Assembly: GCA_009920495.1 (NCBI GenBank) | Contig: RFZW01000006.1 | Location: forward strand, 1 to 43,143 | Direction of reading: 5' to 3' | DNA length: 43,143 bases | Origin: Chitinophagia bacterium | Lineage (GTDB): Bacteria; Bacteroidota; Bacteroidia; Chitinophagales; Chitinophagaceae | In this document: piece by piece, positions 9,305 through 18,261 of the stretch | Layout of the letters: every line of letters begins with the position of its first letter | Position numbering within the stretch: the first letter of the stretch is position 1 | Program-made: the position numbers and the translations under genes | Notes under the pieces: model-generated | What the model was told of the DNA's origin: nothing | The model's database searches: none | Seen by the model: the letters and a program-made list of their open reading frames with translations, nothing else

Positions 9305-10231
9305 ATGAAATCCACACCCTTTCCAGGCCAATTAAATACTTACCATGGCAAAGTAAGAGATGTATATTACATTGAAAATGAACTACTTGTGATGATTGCA
9401 AGTGACCGAATCTCGGCTTTTGATGTAATTTTACCGAATCCCATCCCTTTTAAAGGACAGGTTTTAAATCAAATTGCGGCCTATATGCTTAAGGCAACTA
9501 GTGATATTTGCCCAAATTGGCTGTTGGATACCCCTGCCCCAAATGTAGCCATTGGAAAAAAATGTACCCCATTTAAGATTGAGATGGTGGTTCGAGGCAA
9601 TTTGGTGGGCCATGCTTGGCGGACTTACCATGCAGGTGGACGTGTTTTATGTGGTGTTACCTTACCCGAAGGGCTGAATGAAAATGACTATTTCCCTACC
9701 CCGATTATCACCCCATCTACCAAAGCAAGTGAAGGACATGATGAAGATATTTCCAAAGAAAACATCATTGCGCAAGGTTTGGCATCCGTCGAAGATTGGG
9801 CGGTGTTAGAAAAATATGCCTTGGCTTTATTTCAAAGAGGCAAAGAAATTGCAGCGAAGCAAGGTTTGATATTAGTGGATACCAAATATGAGTTTGGGAA
9901 AATTGGAGATGCCATTTTCTTGATGGATGAAATTCACACCCCCGATTCCTCTCGTTATTTTTATGCAGAAGGTTTTGAAGAAAGACAAATTAAAAAAGAA
10001 AAACAAAAACAGCTTAGCAAGGAATTTGTACGCGAATGGTTGATTGAAAATAATTTCATGGGAAAGGAAGGACAAACAGTTCCGCACATGTCCACTGAAT
10101 GGATTGATACTATTTCAAAAAGATATATTGAATTGTATGAGCAAGTGATTGGTGAAAAATTCAAGCCTGAAAAATTATCGGACGAAGCAACCTACGATCT
10201 AGTTGCAGCTTCATTAGCAAAGTTACCTTAA
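9305..10231 (+). CDS. purC: Phosphoribosylaminoimidazole-succinocarboxamide synthase
   Basis: Purine biosynthesis enzyme (308 residues) that joins CAIR and aspartate with ATP to form SAICAR. Family motifs are clear: GKVRDVY at the ATP-binding loop, [20 protein letters not shown], the [13 protein letters not shown] substrate loop, DTKYEFG and [11 protein letters not shown]. Length fits the longer, yeast-like PurC group common in Bacteroidota. It stands alone on the + strand, divergent from the TonB receptor (about 100 bp between) and convergent with trhO. A possible weak -7 element lies very close to the ATG, but I do not rely on it. Confidence 0.95.
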   Translation: MKSTPFPGQLNTYHGKVRDVYYIENELLVMIASDRISAFDVILPNPIPFKGQVLNQIAAYMLKATSDICPNWLLDTPAPNVAIGKKCTPFKIEMVVRGNLVGHAWRTYHAGGRVLCGVTLPEGLNENDYFPTPIITPSTKASEGHDEDISKENIIAQGLASVEDWAVLEKYALALFQRGKEIAAKQGLILVDTKYEFGKIGDAIFLMDEIHTPDSSRYFYAEGFEERQIKKEKQKQLSKEFVREWLIENNFMGKEGQTVPHMSTEWIDTISKRYIELYEQVIGEKFKPEKLSDEATYDLVAASLAKLP

Positions 10232-10284
10232 TTTTAAATATTTATTTTCATTCTTCTCCGCTCGTCATGACGCTAAAAAATACA

Positions 10285-10344
10285 AATGAATCTAAAATTG
10301 CGAACTCGCTACGCTCAGACATGCGCAATTTTTAACGATTCATT
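10285..10344. repeat. Long inverted repeat between purC and trhO (possible bidirectional terminator)
   Basis: The arms AATGAATCTAAAATTGCG (10285-10302) and CGCAATTTTTAACGATTCAT (10324-10343, extending one base) pair almost completely, with three extra bases in the right arm, around a 21-nt loop. A-rich and T-rich flanks extend the pairing weakly. It sits midway between the ends of two convergent genes, where a bidirectional terminator is expected. The loop, centred on CTCGCTACGCTCAGAC, is more GC-rich than the surroundings and may belong to a dispersed intergenic repeat. Confidence 0.55.
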
Positions 10345-10408
10345 TTTTAATTTTTCTTTACGCTATGACTCAATGTTCAGAAGTGAAAACAAAAATTAAA
10401 ATTATCAA

Positions 10409-11449
10409 TTAAATATCTTTCCCTAATCTTGGGCGTAGTCGCTGTTTACTTTTGTTGAAAATTTGCTGCCCTTTGTCAATCCCTTTTCTAAGTTCAATTT
10501 GTCTTTCGATTGGCAAGTGAACAATATCCGTACAGGCCTGTGTGCAACAACCTGCATAGGTTTCCGCACAAGTGGGACATTGTATGAATAACAAATGACA
10601 GCCATCATTTTTACAATTCGTATGCGTATCACAAGGCGCACCACATTGATGACATTTCGCAATAATATCTTCGGTAATTTTTTCGCCTAACCGATCGTCA
10701 AAAACGAAATTTTTTCCTTTGAATTTACTTTCCAATCCCGCTTCCTTAATTTTATTTGCATAATTGATAATACCTCCTTCTAAGTGAAAAACATTTTTAA
10801 AGCCATGATGTAACATATAAGCACTTGCTTTTTCACAGCGTATGCCCCCTGTACAATACATAATAATATTTGCTTCTTTTTTATCCTTCATCATATCCGC
10901 CGCCATGGGCAATTGATCCCTAAATGTATCTGATGGGATTTCAATCGCGTTGGTAAAATGTCCTACTTCGTATTCGTAATGATTGCGCATATCAATGACA
11001 ATGGTATCAGCAGCATTCAACATCGTATTCATTTGTTGGGCATCCACATAGTTCCCTTTATTTTCCATACTAAAACTTGCGTCCTCAATTCCGTCTGCAA
11101 CAATTTTTTCTCGCGTTTTGATTCTTAGTGCCCAAAAACTTTTACCATTATCATTAACCGCAATATTTAATCTTAAATTATTTAATTCAGGAATGGCATA
11201 TAAATATTCCTTGAAATTTTCAAACAGGTGCGAAGGCACACTCATCTGCGCATTAATCCCTTCCTTGGCAATATAAATTCGACCAAAACATTGCAATGCA
11301 TTCAACCCTTTGTATAATTCATCTCTGAATACTTGCGGATTCTGGATGCTAAAGTATTTGTAAAAACTAATGGTGGTTCTCGAAAAATTTTCTTGGTATA
11401 ATTTTTCTTTTAGCTCCTTATTGGAGACGCGATTGTGTAGTAGGGACAT
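10409..11449 (-). CDS. trhO: tRNA uridine(34) hydroxylase, rhodanese family
   Basis: TrhO (YceA) of 346 residues, which makes 5-hydroxyuridine at the wobble position of tRNAs using molecular oxygen. The N-terminal part is the family-specific acylphosphatase-like domain ([16 protein letters not shown]). A rhodanese domain follows with the active-site loop [14 protein letters not shown] (C199, C205). The C-terminal tail is Cys-rich ([14 protein letters not shown] and following), likely a zinc-binding element as in the family. It is transcribed alone, with an exact TATCTTTG box 69-76 bp upstream. Confidence 0.92.
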   Translation of the reverse strand: MSLLHNRVSNKELKEKLYQENFSRTTISFYKYFSIQNPQVFRDELYKGLNALQCFGRIYIAKEGINAQMSVPSHLFENFKEYLYAIPELNNLRLNIAVNDNGKSFWALRIKTREKIVADGIEDASFSMENKGNYVDAQQMNTMLNAADTIVIDMRNHYEYEVGHFTNAIEIPSDTFRDQLPMAADMMKDKKEANIIMYCTGGIRCEKASAYMLHHGFKNVFHLEGGIINYANKIKEAGLESKFKGKNFVFDDRLGEKITEDIIAKCHQCGAPCDTHTNCKNDGCHLLFIQCPTCAETYAGCCTQACTDIVHLPIERQIELRKGIDKGQQIFNKSKQRLRPRLGKDI

Positions 11450-11517
11450 AAAATAAATTTAGACATCTAGGATGTTCCTTTAAAATGGACCCAATTACAG
11501 GTTGGGCAAATTCATCA

Positions 11518-11551
11518 CAAAGATACAATAAAAATAATTTTTATACCCAAG
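11518..11551 (-). promoter_or_regulatory. Candidate trhO promoter
   Basis: On the minus strand TATCTTTG (complement of 11518-11525) matches the Bacteroidota -7 consensus TAnnTTTG exactly. CTTG at 11548-11551 is a near match to the -33 TTTG, with a 22-bp spacer. It would give a leader of about 60 bases before the trhO ATG at 11449. Confidence 0.5.
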
Positions 11552-11590
11552 CAAATAACTGACTTTCATCAGCTATACTTTTCAAAAAAA

Positions 11591-11944
11591 TTATGACTTG
11601 TGCGCGCGAACAAAACTACCCGTTAACGAGGCCAGTCCGCCCAGCAATGCGCCAATGGAAGCAGTAGCAAAAATTAAAAGTAAATAAGATCCTCCCATTG
11701 GTAATATTTGTGCAACTTTCGTTGATAATATATGATTGTTCGACATGTCAATACCGAAAGCCAACCCTGCCCATAATGAGCCTACCCCTAAGGCACCTGC
11801 TACAAAAGCTTGCGCAGGTTTTATTGGCAATGCAATGGCAATGATTAAATTAGTGATCACAAAACTCCACCAAGGTAGGTCACCATATATTCCTACAGCA
11901 TAGGTAAGTAACCCGGATAATAAAATTGAAATAATGAATTTCAT
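11591..11944 (-). CDS. Small four-helix membrane protein of unknown function
   Basis: A 117-residue protein that is almost entirely hydrophobic, with about four transmembrane helices (roughly 2-20, 27-45, 47-65 and 80-110), ending in a short basic tail (RAHKS). No catalytic or binding motif is recognisable. It starts 28 bp after the penicillin acylase stop on the same strand and probably is the last gene of the operon that begins with the NUDIX gene. Small Gly/Ala-rich stretches in the helices (AGALGVGSLWAGLAFG, ASIGALLGGLASL) suggest tight helix packing. The reading frame looks genuine because codon use and start context match neighbours. Confidence 0.7.
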   Translation of the reverse strand: MKFIISILLSGLLTYAVGIYGDLPWWSFVITNLIIAIALPIKPAQAFVAGALGVGSLWAGLAFGIDMSNNHILSTKVAQILPMGGSYLLLIFATASIGALLGGLASLTGSFVRAHKS

Positions 11945-11972
11945 ATAAAATATTTTAATGAATTAGAATTAA

Positions 11973-14453
11973 TTATGAATTTGACTTTTGAAACTGCATA
12001 TGCCACTTTGTTCTTTCACTTTGCTTTAATTTTTCTTTAGGTAGAAACAACAATCTGTAGTATTTACCCTCGGCCCAATAATTTACAAATGTATCATAAT
12101 AAGGGCTGCCCGGATTACCACTTTGACCACCTGGATATAATCCATATGCTTCAATTTCATCGGTTAAATGTACTACCATACGCCAACTAGGTCCATGATT
12201 TTCCGTGGTTGCATTAATAATATTTACACCGCCTCCAATGGGTAAGTTCATTCTGCTTAACGCCGGGGTTTTTGTTAAATGCAAAACGCGTGTTGCTTTA
12301 AATAATGCCCACTCCAATTTATTTTCTTTTTCTAACGCAAGCAATTTCTCCGTTGCTTTTTCCACACCCAATGTTACCTGAGTTTTTAAATCCTCCACTT
12401 TATCCTTTGTTCTTATATCATCAGCGATACTCCAATTGGTATCATTTAACATTTGGTCCAAAAGTACATATGCATCTGGTTTTAATAATGGAATAGTTGA
12501 ACCTGATAATTCATCCCCCCAAACAGCTTGTTCCACACTATCCCAAATAATTTTAAAACAGGTAATCCCTTTTGCGTTTACATTATTGTATAAATCCCAA
12601 TTGGTCATTTCATTTACCATTCTTTTTGCATCACTACTTAATTTATCCACTTGAATATATTTCATCAAAGCTGGACGTGCAGTTGCTGCAAAAACATTGT
12701 AATTGTCTGTTTGTAATGATTGCATATCCTCTGCCGTAATTTGAAACATATTATTTAAGTGCATATTAACACTGATACCACGATACAAAGGAAATGCGGA
12801 TGCGGCACCTAAGTAATAGGGATAACTTGCATCTGTTGACTTTTGATTCGCACTACTTACAAAACCTCGCTCCGGATTTTTTATCATTGGATTTTCATTG
12901 GTTGGTATGATTCCCTGCCATTGAAAACTAGTATCCTCCCCTGGCATTATAAAATCACCTTGTCGCTCCCACCTTGCAACAAAACTTCCTTGTTGTTTAA
13001 TAGCGATATCCCCGGACTTTGTGGCTAATACAAAGTTTTGTCCAGGACAGGTCCATAATGAAATGGCATGTAAATAATCATCGTAATTTTTAGCGCGATT
13101 TAACAAATAAAAAGTTTCCACACCTGTTGATGTATTATGCGCAGTCCATTGCACTGCTAAATTTCGGCCATTGGATTGCGTGTTCTGGTAATGAGCATCA
13201 AACATGGTTGGACCCCAATGCGTCATTGCAATCTCTTCCACCACATCTAAACTATCTTTCACTTTAATCACTTCTTTTCTTTTGGTAGTCGCCTTCCATG
13301 CACCATTAAACCAATATTCATTCTCAGTCGTATCTTTAAATTTAATTTCATAATAATCGAATACATCTCGTCCAGCATTTGTAACACCCCAAGCCAAACT
13401 ATCATTAAACCCAATAATCACTGCAGGTGACCCTGGGAAACTTGCACCATAGGTACTATGGGTTGGTGTTGTAATTTGCATTTCATACCACAAGGAGGGT
13501 AAGTTTAAACCTAAGTGCGGGTCGCTACATAAAATGGGTCTGCCCGATTTGGTTTTTGATCCAGCAACTGCCCAATTGTTAGAACCATTATTTTTATCAG
13601 GCGCCTCGGGCATGTCAACAGTATTAAATGCCAGACTATTTGGTTTATGCAAATAGGCCGAATCTGCATTCATTGGTTTCACAGGAACAATAGATGGCTT
13701 TTCATACACGGTTCCTTTCGGAATTATTGGATCCAATGAATCTTGTTGGTTGGTATATAATTTATCAAATAAGTCATAGCCTAAATAATCCCTAGTATTG
13801 GTCATTTGCAAATCAACGGAAGCGGAACGACCTGTTAAATCATAGGACATGAACATTAAAAAAAGATAGGTCTTTTTAGGTGTCCAATCCTCAGGTGCAT
13901 AATTCATTAATTTAAATTCAAATGGTAGATCAGCAGGATCCAATTGTTTGATGTATGCATTTACGCCAGCAGTATAAGCATCCACTGTGGCCTTCATGTT
14001 AGGATTTGTTTCATTGATATTTACTTCGGTTTTTTCAGCGCCATACACCATACCTAATCTTCTAAACATCCGATCAATGGGTAATTTATCTGCCCCAGCA
14101 ATTTCACTTAACCTTCCAGAAGCAACACGCGTTTCAAAATCCATCTGCCACAATCTAAATTTCGCATGCAAATATCCTTGAACAAAATAAGCATCTTGAT
14201 CATGATCCGCATAAATATGTGGCACTAATCTGTCATCAACATAAACATCTACATTGCCTTGTAATTCATTGGCCACAATGGATGCATCAAAATTGGCATC
14301 TATCTTTTCGGCATTCTTCCAAAATCCATGCTGCGGAGATAAAAAATAACCTAATCTTGGTGCTTTTGCATTTCCTATTTTAAGTTGAATATTTAATGTA
14401 AATACCAATGCTGTGGTTACAATAGCGGATGCTATCAATGGCAATAAACGCAT
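11973..14453 (-). CDS. Penicillin acylase family protein (Ntn hydrolase)
   Basis: An 826-residue periplasmic or membrane-anchored N-terminal-nucleophile amidase precursor of the penicillin G acylase/acylhomoserine-lactone acylase family. Residues 4-22 form a signal anchor. The alpha-chain region carries PHIYADHDQDAYFVQGYLHA and RLSEIAG. Autocatalytic cleavage should expose Ser291 in NNGSNNWAVAGS, after which the beta chain follows (DPHLGLNLPSLWYEM, GFNDSLAWGVTN). Natural substrates in this family range over acyl-amides, including N-acyl-homoserine lactones; the one here is unknown. It lies 22 bp after GSCFA in a compact minus-strand operon. Confidence 0.9.
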   Translation of the reverse strand: MRLLPLIASAIVTTALVFTLNIQLKIGNAKAPRLGYFLSPQHGFWKNAEKIDANFDASIVANELQGNVDVYVDDRLVPHIYADHDQDAYFVQGYLHAKFRLWQMDFETRVASGRLSEIAGADKLPIDRMFRRLGMVYGAEKTEVNINETNPNMKATVDAYTAGVNAYIKQLDPADLPFEFKLMNYAPEDWTPKKTYLFLMFMSYDLTGRSASVDLQMTNTRDYLGYDLFDKLYTNQQDSLDPIIPKGTVYEKPSIVPVKPMNADSAYLHKPNSLAFNTVDMPEAPDKNNGSNNWAVAGSKTKSGRPILCSDPHLGLNLPSLWYEMQITTPTHSTYGASFPGSPAVIIGFNDSLAWGVTNAGRDVFDYYEIKFKDTTENEYWFNGAWKATTKRKEVIKVKDSLDVVEEIAMTHWGPTMFDAHYQNTQSNGRNLAVQWTAHNTSTGVETFYLLNRAKNYDDYLHAISLWTCPGQNFVLATKSGDIAIKQQGSFVARWERQGDFIMPGEDTSFQWQGIIPTNENPMIKNPERGFVSSANQKSTDASYPYYLGAASAFPLYRGISVNMHLNNMFQITAEDMQSLQTDNYNVFAATARPALMKYIQVDKLSSDAKRMVNEMTNWDLYNNVNAKGITCFKIIWDSVEQAVWGDELSGSTIPLLKPDAYVLLDQMLNDTNWSIADDIRTKDKVEDLKTQVTLGVEKATEKLLALEKENKLEWALFKATRVLHLTKTPALSRMNLPIGGGVNIINATTENHGPSWRMVVHLTDEIEAYGLYPGGQSGNPGSPYYDTFVNYWAEGKYYRLLFLPKEKLKQSERTKWHMQFQKSNS

Positions 14454-14475
14454 AACGATAATTTAGACAACTAAA

Positions 14476-15483
14476 TTACGCATTATTTATAAGTTCTTCC
14501 CTAAAAAAAGTCAGGAAGTCCGCCAAGGGTAAAAAAGGATATTTTGATTGAAGCACCTCAGTTTTTAAAAGGGACTTTTGCAAAAAGGCCTGATGTGCAT
14601 TAGAAGCTTTGTTAAATGGCTTGTGCTGTTTCGCTAATTGCAACTCAGCCACCTCCGCCATGATTAATTGCGTATCCTCCGAAAAATAAGTGCTTACTAA
14701 TTTATCCCAAACATAATTAGTTGCTGCATAATTAGGATGCACTAAATCCTCTGCATAAAAACGATAATCCCGCAAATCATCAATCACATATTCATAGGCT
14801 GGGAAATAATCCACCCCTTTCAACTTGGCAATTACGTCATGTACTGCATAAATAAGCACCGACTTGCTTCGGTTGTTTTCAATTAATCCTTCTCTCAAAT
14901 GACGCACTGGGCTAATCGTAAAAATGATATGAATATTTTTATTAAACGACTGTAGTGCTGCAACAATTTTTTGCAGTTGCAACGACAGTTCCACAGGATC
15001 CATTAATTTTTTTTCAAACCATTGGGCGGGTGCTTTATGGTTATTGGCTACAACAAGTCCAGCACCGCTTGGTGCAATATTGGTTAATTGATATAGCCAA
15101 GCGGAACCTAAGGTAACCACTAATTTATCTGCCCCTTTTAAATAAGTATGTGCATCGTTAATGGAACCATTTATTTTTTTAAGTGCAGCTTCGGAAGTAA
15201 TATCAGAAAACCTTGTGTGGTGATGCCAGCTATTAAACAAATCATTGAGTTCAAATAAATCATTGGCGTTATATTGTTTGTTATCAATATAATCCTGCAA
15301 TGCACTTATTACACTCATTGGATTGAATAAAATACCATGTGGATTTTCCTTCACCTCGAATAAATGTCTGTGTAATTTAGCACCTATATTTTCAGTAAAG
15401 CAGGACCCCATTAACATGATCTTATCTTGATAATGAATGGTCGTAGCTGACTTATTTGCTTCTAAGGTTAATTTGAATTTCAT
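14476..15483 (-). CDS. GSCFA-domain protein (SGNH-hydrolase-like)
   Basis: A 335-residue protein of the GSCFA family, named for the motif seen here as MGSCFTENIG (S27-C28-F29). The protein also has FTISPVRH (about 188-195) and DLVHPNY (D246, H249). The Ser in GSCF and the DxxH pair match blocks I and V of SGNH/GDSL esterases, so I infer an esterase-type hydrolase, though no GSCFA substrate is established. It overlaps the rlmB stop by 4 bases (ATGA type), so translation is probably coupled. No signal peptide is visible, which implies a cytoplasmic location. Confidence 0.88.
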   Translation of the reverse strand: MKFKLTLEANKSATTIHYQDKIMLMGSCFTENIGAKLHRHLFEVKENPHGILFNPMSVISALQDYIDNKQYNANDLFELNDLFNSWHHHTRFSDITSEAALKKINGSINDAHTYLKGADKLVVTLGSAWLYQLTNIAPSGAGLVVANNHKAPAQWFEKKLMDPVELSLQLQKIVAALQSFNKNIHIIFTISPVRHLREGLIENNRSKSVLIYAVHDVIAKLKGVDYFPAYEYVIDDLRDYRFYAEDLVHPNYAATNYVWDKLVSTYFSEDTQLIMAEVAELQLAKQHKPFNKASNAHQAFLQKSLLKTEVLQSKYPFLPLADFLTFFREELINNA

Positions 15484-16298
15484 TTAAACATCCTTTGCTT
15501 CATCCCTTCATACAAAATAATTCCTGCAGCCACTGACACATTAAAGGAATCAAAATTAGTGGCCATTGGAATTTTGAAAAAATAATCCGCCGCTTTGGCT
15601 AAAAATGGTTGCACCCCTCTGCCTTCATCCCCCATAATAATACAGGCTGGTATGGTTAAATCCAACTCATGTACATTTTTATCTGCACGCATTTCACTCG
15701 TGAAAACCTGAATGCCATTTAAATGTAAAGTATCCACCGCTTTCAATAAACTACTCACTCGCACTACTTGTATATGCTCTAATGCACCTGCACTGCTTTT
15801 AAAAGCCTCTTCATTTAATGCACCCACGCCTTTATCTGGAATAATTAATGCTTGCGCACCACAACAATGGATACTTCTGGTAATTGCACCAATATTGCGA
15901 ACATCGGTAACACCATCCAACATCATAAAAAAGGGCGTCTCCCCTTTGGCAACCACAAAGTCAATTACTTCCTGCAAGTCCATATATTTCACCATCGAAA
16001 TAAAAGCCAACACTCCTTGGTGATTTGCTTTGGTCATGCCATTCAACTTTTCAATGGGTACCAACTGAATAGGAATATTATTATCCAATGCTGCTTTTTT
16101 TATTTCACTTAACCCTTCCCCTTGCGCGTTCTTTTGAATCAATATTTTTTCAATATTGGTATCACTTAAAAAGGATTCAATAATGGGTTGCCGACCAATG
16201 ATAAATTTACGTTCCGTAGTTGCAGCTCGGGGCGTAAACCTACGCGGGCCATTAAATTTTCGATCGGGTCTGTTATTATAATTGCGTCTCTCCTCCAT
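15480..16298 (-). CDS. rlmB: 23S rRNA (guanosine-2'-O-)-methyltransferase RlmB-like
   Basis: A SpoU/TrmH-type SPOUT methyltransferase of 272 residues. After a basic 30-residue N-terminal extension comes the substrate-binding domain, then the knotted catalytic domain with motif 1 DVRNIGAITRS (N135, R141), motif 2 IIMGDEGRGV and motif 3 IPMATNFDSFNVSVAAG. RlmB modifies the P-loop guanosine of 23S rRNA (G2251 in E. coli); assignment among TrmH-group paralogues is by similarity. Motif 3 has FDSFN in place of the usual SLN. It starts 9 bp after the NUDIX stop and overlaps GSCFA. Confidence 0.85.
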   Translation of the reverse strand: MEERRNYNNRPDRKFNGPRRFTPRAATTERKFIIGRQPIIESFLSDTNIEKILIQKNAQGEGLSEIKKAALDNNIPIQLVPIEKLNGMTKANHQGVLAFISMVKYMDLQEVIDFVVAKGETPFFMMLDGVTDVRNIGAITRSIHCCGAQALIIPDKGVGALNEEAFKSSAGALEHIQVVRVSSLLKAVDTLHLNGIQVFTSEMRADKNVHELDLTIPACIIMGDEGRGVQPFLAKAADYFFKIPMATNFDSFNVSVAAGIILYEGMKQRMFK

Positions 16299-16307
16299 GA
16301 TTCAAAG

Positions 16308-16877
16308 TTACTCTTTTTTATTTTTAAGCAATTCCCATTTAAGAATGGCGGCGACTGATATCGAATCTGTAATCTTACCATCCATGACCCAATTAACGGC
16401 TTCTGAAAATGGCATTTTAATGACTTTTAAATCCTCCGTGTCCTCTGGTTCCGCTTCCCCTGCGATTAAATCTTGTGCCACAAATACAATGGCAAATTCA
16501 TCAGATACGGAATTGGATACATGCATTTGTAAAATTTCGGTCCATTTACCTGCTTCAAATCCAGTCTCTTCTTTAAGTTCTCTCTTTGCTGCAGTTAACC
16601 AATCCGTTCCTTCAGGGCACCCACCCTCTGGTATTTCCCAACTATAGGCATCCAAAACAAACCGGTACTGACCTACCAAATAAGTATTGTCGGCTGCATC
16701 AATCGCAATGACACCAATGGCAATATTTTTAAAATGTACTTTACCATAAATACTTTGGGTACCGGCAGGTGTGATTACATCAAACTCCGTTAAACTTATC
16801 CAAGGATTATCATACACTAATTTATCTCCTACTTTTATCCAAGGATTTTTTTGCGATTCTCTATTTTCAATTTCCAT
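16308..16877 (-). CDS. NUDIX hydrolase (ADP-ribose pyrophosphatase-like)
   Basis: A 189-residue NUDIX protein that likely hydrolyses ADP-ribose or a related nucleoside diphosphate sugar. The Nudix box lies near residues 87-109 (EGGCPEG, then AAKRELKEETGF). The catalytic helix REL-x-EE is intact, but the first consensus Glu of GX5E is Thr. The N-terminal strand region (NPWISLTEFDVITPAG, VHFKNIAIGVIAID) matches ADP-ribose pyrophosphatases. It is the first gene of a likely five-gene operon (NUDIX, rlmB, GSCFA, penicillin acylase, membrane protein) after the metK terminator. Confidence 0.87.
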   Translation of the reverse strand: MEIENRESQKNPWIKVGDKLVYDNPWISLTEFDVITPAGTQSIYGKVHFKNIAIGVIAIDAADNTYLVGQYRFVLDAYSWEIPEGGCPEGTDWLTAAKRELKEETGFEAGKWTEILQMHVSNSVSDEFAIVFVAQDLIAGEAEPEDTEDLKVIKMPFSEAVNWVMDGKITDSISVAAILKWELLKNKKE

Positions 16878-16898
16878 AAAAAATATTTTAACTTAAAA

Positions 16899-16932
16899 TA
16901 AAAAGCCCGTCCTGAATGATCGGAACGGGCCT
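16899..16932 (-). terminator. Terminator downstream of metK
   Basis: GCCCGT (16905-16910) pairs with ACGGGC (16925-16930), extended by CC/GG past a single bulge. On the minus strand the hairpin is followed by CTTTTTATTTT. It lies between the metK stop (16951) and the NUDIX start (16877). Confidence 0.75.
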
Positions 16933-16950
16933 TTATTTAAAATCATTATT

Positions 16951-18204
16951 TTATTTTAAACCGAAAGCTTTTTTCACTTTCGCTACATAATCTAATTTTT
17001 CCCAAGTAAACAATTCAACTTTCATTGTTTTTGTTTTACCATCTGGGCTAGTAAATGTTTTAGTCACTGTTTCATTCTTACGACCCATATGTCCGTAAGC
17101 TGCAGTTTCACTATACATGGGTGTTCTTAACTTTAAACGTTGCTCGATAAAGTAAGGGCGTAAATCAAAAATGGATTCAACCAATTTACCAATTTGACCA
17201 TCATTCATTTTTACTTTAGCCGTACCGTAAGTATTTACGTTAATGGAGGTTGGTTTCGCAACACCAATCGCGTAAGATACTTGCACTAAAACTTCTGAAG
17301 CTACACCAGCAGCTACTAAGTTTTTAGCTATGTGACGTGTCGCATATGCTGCTGAACGATCCACTTTACTTGGATCTTTACCAGAGAAGGCACCACCACC
17401 GTGTGCACCTTTACCACCGTAAGTATCTACGATAATTTTACGACCTGTTAAACCAGTGTCACCATGCGGACCACCAATAACAAATTTGCCTGTTGGGTTA
17501 ATATGATACGTAATATTATTGTTAAATAACTTAGCGTATTTCTTGTATTTAGCTTTTACGCGAGGAATCAAAATTTCAATGATATCTTTTTTGATTTTCT
17601 CTAACATCTTTCCTTCCTTATCAAAATCATCGTGTTGCGTAGATACAACGATTGCATCGATACGCACTGGTTCGTTTTTATCGTTGTATTCTAAAGTCAC
17701 CTGAGATTTTGCATCAGGACGTAAATATTTGATTGCTTTGTTCTCTCTTCTTAATGCAGCTAATTCAATTAAAATTTTGTGCGCTAAGTCCAAAGCCAAT
17801 GGCATATAATCTTCCGTTTCGTTGCTTGCATAACCAAACATCATTCCTTGGTCACCAGCACCTTGCTCTTCTTTCTTTTTTCTATCCACCCCTTGATTGA
17901 TGTCAGCAGATTGTTCGTGGATGGCACTTAATACACCACAGCTATCCGCTTCAAACATGTATTCACTTTTTGTGTAACCAATTTTCTTGATCACATTACG
18001 TGCAATCGTTTGAACATCTAAATATGCTTTAGATTTTACCTCACCCGCCAATATTACTTGACCAGTTGTAACTAAAGTTTCACATGCCACTTTTGATTGT
18101 GGATCAAATGCTAAAAAGTTGTCAATTAAGGCGTCAGAAATCTGATCCGCTACTTTGTCTGGATGTCCTTCAGAAACGCTTTCTGAGGTAAATAAATAAG
18201 GCAT
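16951..18204 (-). CDS. metK: S-adenosylmethionine synthetase
   Basis: Makes S-adenosylmethionine from methionine and ATP; cytoplasmic homotetramer. The 417-residue protein begins with the typical [25 protein letters not shown]. The other MetK signatures follow: [38 protein letters not shown] and [20 protein letters not shown]. It is about 30 residues longer than E. coli MetK because of a Lys-rich insertion around residues 190-225 and a charged C-terminus, usual in Bacteroidota. It is monocistronic, with a very good promoter (18224-18255) and its own terminator. Confidence 0.97.
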   Translation of the reverse strand: MPYLFTSESVSEGHPDKVADQISDALIDNFLAFDPQSKVACETLVTTGQVILAGEVKSKAYLDVQTIARNVIKKIGYTKSEYMFEADSCGVLSAIHEQSADINQGVDRKKKEEQGAGDQGMMFGYASNETEDYMPLALDLAHKILIELAALRRENKAIKYLRPDAKSQVTLEYNDKNEPVRIDAIVVSTQHDDFDKEGKMLEKIKKDIIEILIPRVKAKYKKYAKLFNNNITYHINPTGKFVIGGPHGDTGLTGRKIIVDTYGGKGAHGGGAFSGKDPSKVDRSAAYATRHIAKNLVAAGVASEVLVQVSYAIGVAKPTSINVNTYGTAKVKMNDGQIGKLVESIFDLRPYFIEQRLKLRTPMYSETAAYGHMGRKNETVTKTFTSPDGKTKTMKVELFTWEKLDYVAKVKKAFGLK

Positions 18205-18223
18205 AGAGTTAGTATTTAAGGTG

Positions 18224-18255
18224 CAAATATATTAATAAAAGCTATTTGATTCAAA
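18224..18255 (-). promoter_or_regulatory. metK promoter, Bacteroidota type
   Basis: On the minus strand TTTG (18252-18255) and TATATTTG (18224-18231) are exact matches to the -33 TTTG and -7 TAnnTTTG elements with a spacer of exactly 20 bp. The -7 box ends 19 bp before the metK ATG. This is the clearest promoter in the window. Confidence 0.75.
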
Positions 18256-18261
18256 TGGATG

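Noticed and set aside
15712-16112. Open frames on the + strand opposite rlmB, and similar frames opposite metK, lon, sucC and porW
   Set aside because: They lie wholly inside well-supported genes on the other strand and show no family features or start signals.
16303-16310. TAACTTTG as an rlmB promoter
   Set aside because: It overlaps the NUDIX stop codon and is five bases from the rlmB ATG; it is more likely chance within an operon.
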